Of a stretch of 24,074 nt of DNA, positions 24,024-24,074 are shown piece after piece. The DNA is taken from the NCBI GenBank assembly GCA_964622455.1, contig CAZUQP010000033.1, forward strand, positions 1-24,074, given 5' to 3'. Both the position numbers and the translations under genes were made by a program. Positions within the stretch are counted from its first letter, which is position 1, and each line of letters starts with the position of its first letter. Under the pieces are notes generated by a model. The model did no database searches and was not told the origin of the DNA. It worked only from the letters and a program-made list of their open reading frames with translations. The DNA comes from CAZUQP01 sp964622455 (GTDB lineage: Bacteria; Pseudomonadota; Gammaproteobacteria; DSM-16500).

Positions 24024-24061
24024 CCCAGGGTTAGGCGCGCTTTTTGCGCCGTAACCCTGGG
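24024..24061. repeat. Strong GC-rich hairpin, 15-bp stem with one bulge
   Basis: CCCAGGGTTA plus GGCGC (24024-24038) pairs with GCGCC (24046-24050), a bulged G, and TAACCCTGGG (24052-24061); the loop is GCTTTTT. No T-run follows. It looks like a REP-type palindrome or the edge of an element continuing beyond the window. Confidence 0.7.
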
Positions 24062-24074
24062 TATTTAATTCACA

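Noticed and set aside
23923..24061. The palindromes at the right end as a CRISPR array
   Set aside because: Units are not identical, spacing is irregular and no cas gene is present.

Overview
The window suggests a low-GC gammaproteobacterium of the Legionellales, close to Coxiellaceae. This rests on gene content, not on a database search. It combines a gammaproteobacterial xseB-ispA / nrdR-nusB-thiL-pgpA backbone with a complete lower mevalonate pathway, which is rare in gammaproteobacteria but known in Coxiella. It also holds several large proteins with eukaryote-like modules (F-box, ankyrin repeats, kinase-like folds, a possible Ulp1-like domain), of the kind that intracellular Legionellales secrete as effectors.

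Layout. Bases 1-150 read on the minus strand as the promoter and boxA leader of a ribosomal RNA operon whose 16S gene would lie off the left edge. Diverging from it, 166-4089 (+) is a tightly packed housekeeping run: xseB, ispA, nrdR, nusB, thiL, pgpA and a small EamA-type membrane protein. A 542-residue protein of unknown function (4063-5691, -) converges on this run and overlaps its end. From 10988 back to 5758 (-) lies a five-gene mevalonate operon with overlapping ends: HMG-CoA reductase, HMG-CoA synthase, mevalonate kinase, a second GHMP kinase (probably phosphomevalonate kinase) and diphosphomevalonate decarboxylase. Diverging from its promoter are idi (type I) and a MazG-like pyrophosphatase. 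An 18-bp palindrome lies between the two divergent units.

From 12002 to 22842 every gene is on the minus strand. Purine and one-carbon genes (purD-purN, purH, purE-glyA) alternate with effector-like genes: a protein with two degenerate kinase-like domains, an F-box protein, and a large ankyrin protein whose N-terminus looks like a papain/YopT-type cysteine protease. A 132-bp element with perfect 43-bp inverted arms sits between glyA and the kinase-like gene. At the right end are a small plus-strand protein with two hydrophobic segments, a clear intrinsic terminator, and a non-coding stretch rich in hairpins.

How the genes fit together: the mevalonate enzymes and Idi make IPP and DMAPP, which IspA condenses to farnesyl diphosphate. 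The dxs gene that often follows xseB-ispA is absent, consistent with replacement of the MEP route. PurD, PurN, PurH and PurE are steps of IMP synthesis, and GlyA supplies glycine and one-carbon units for PurD, PurN and PurH. The effector-like genes have no visible metabolic link to their neighbours and look like insertions into a housekeeping backbone.
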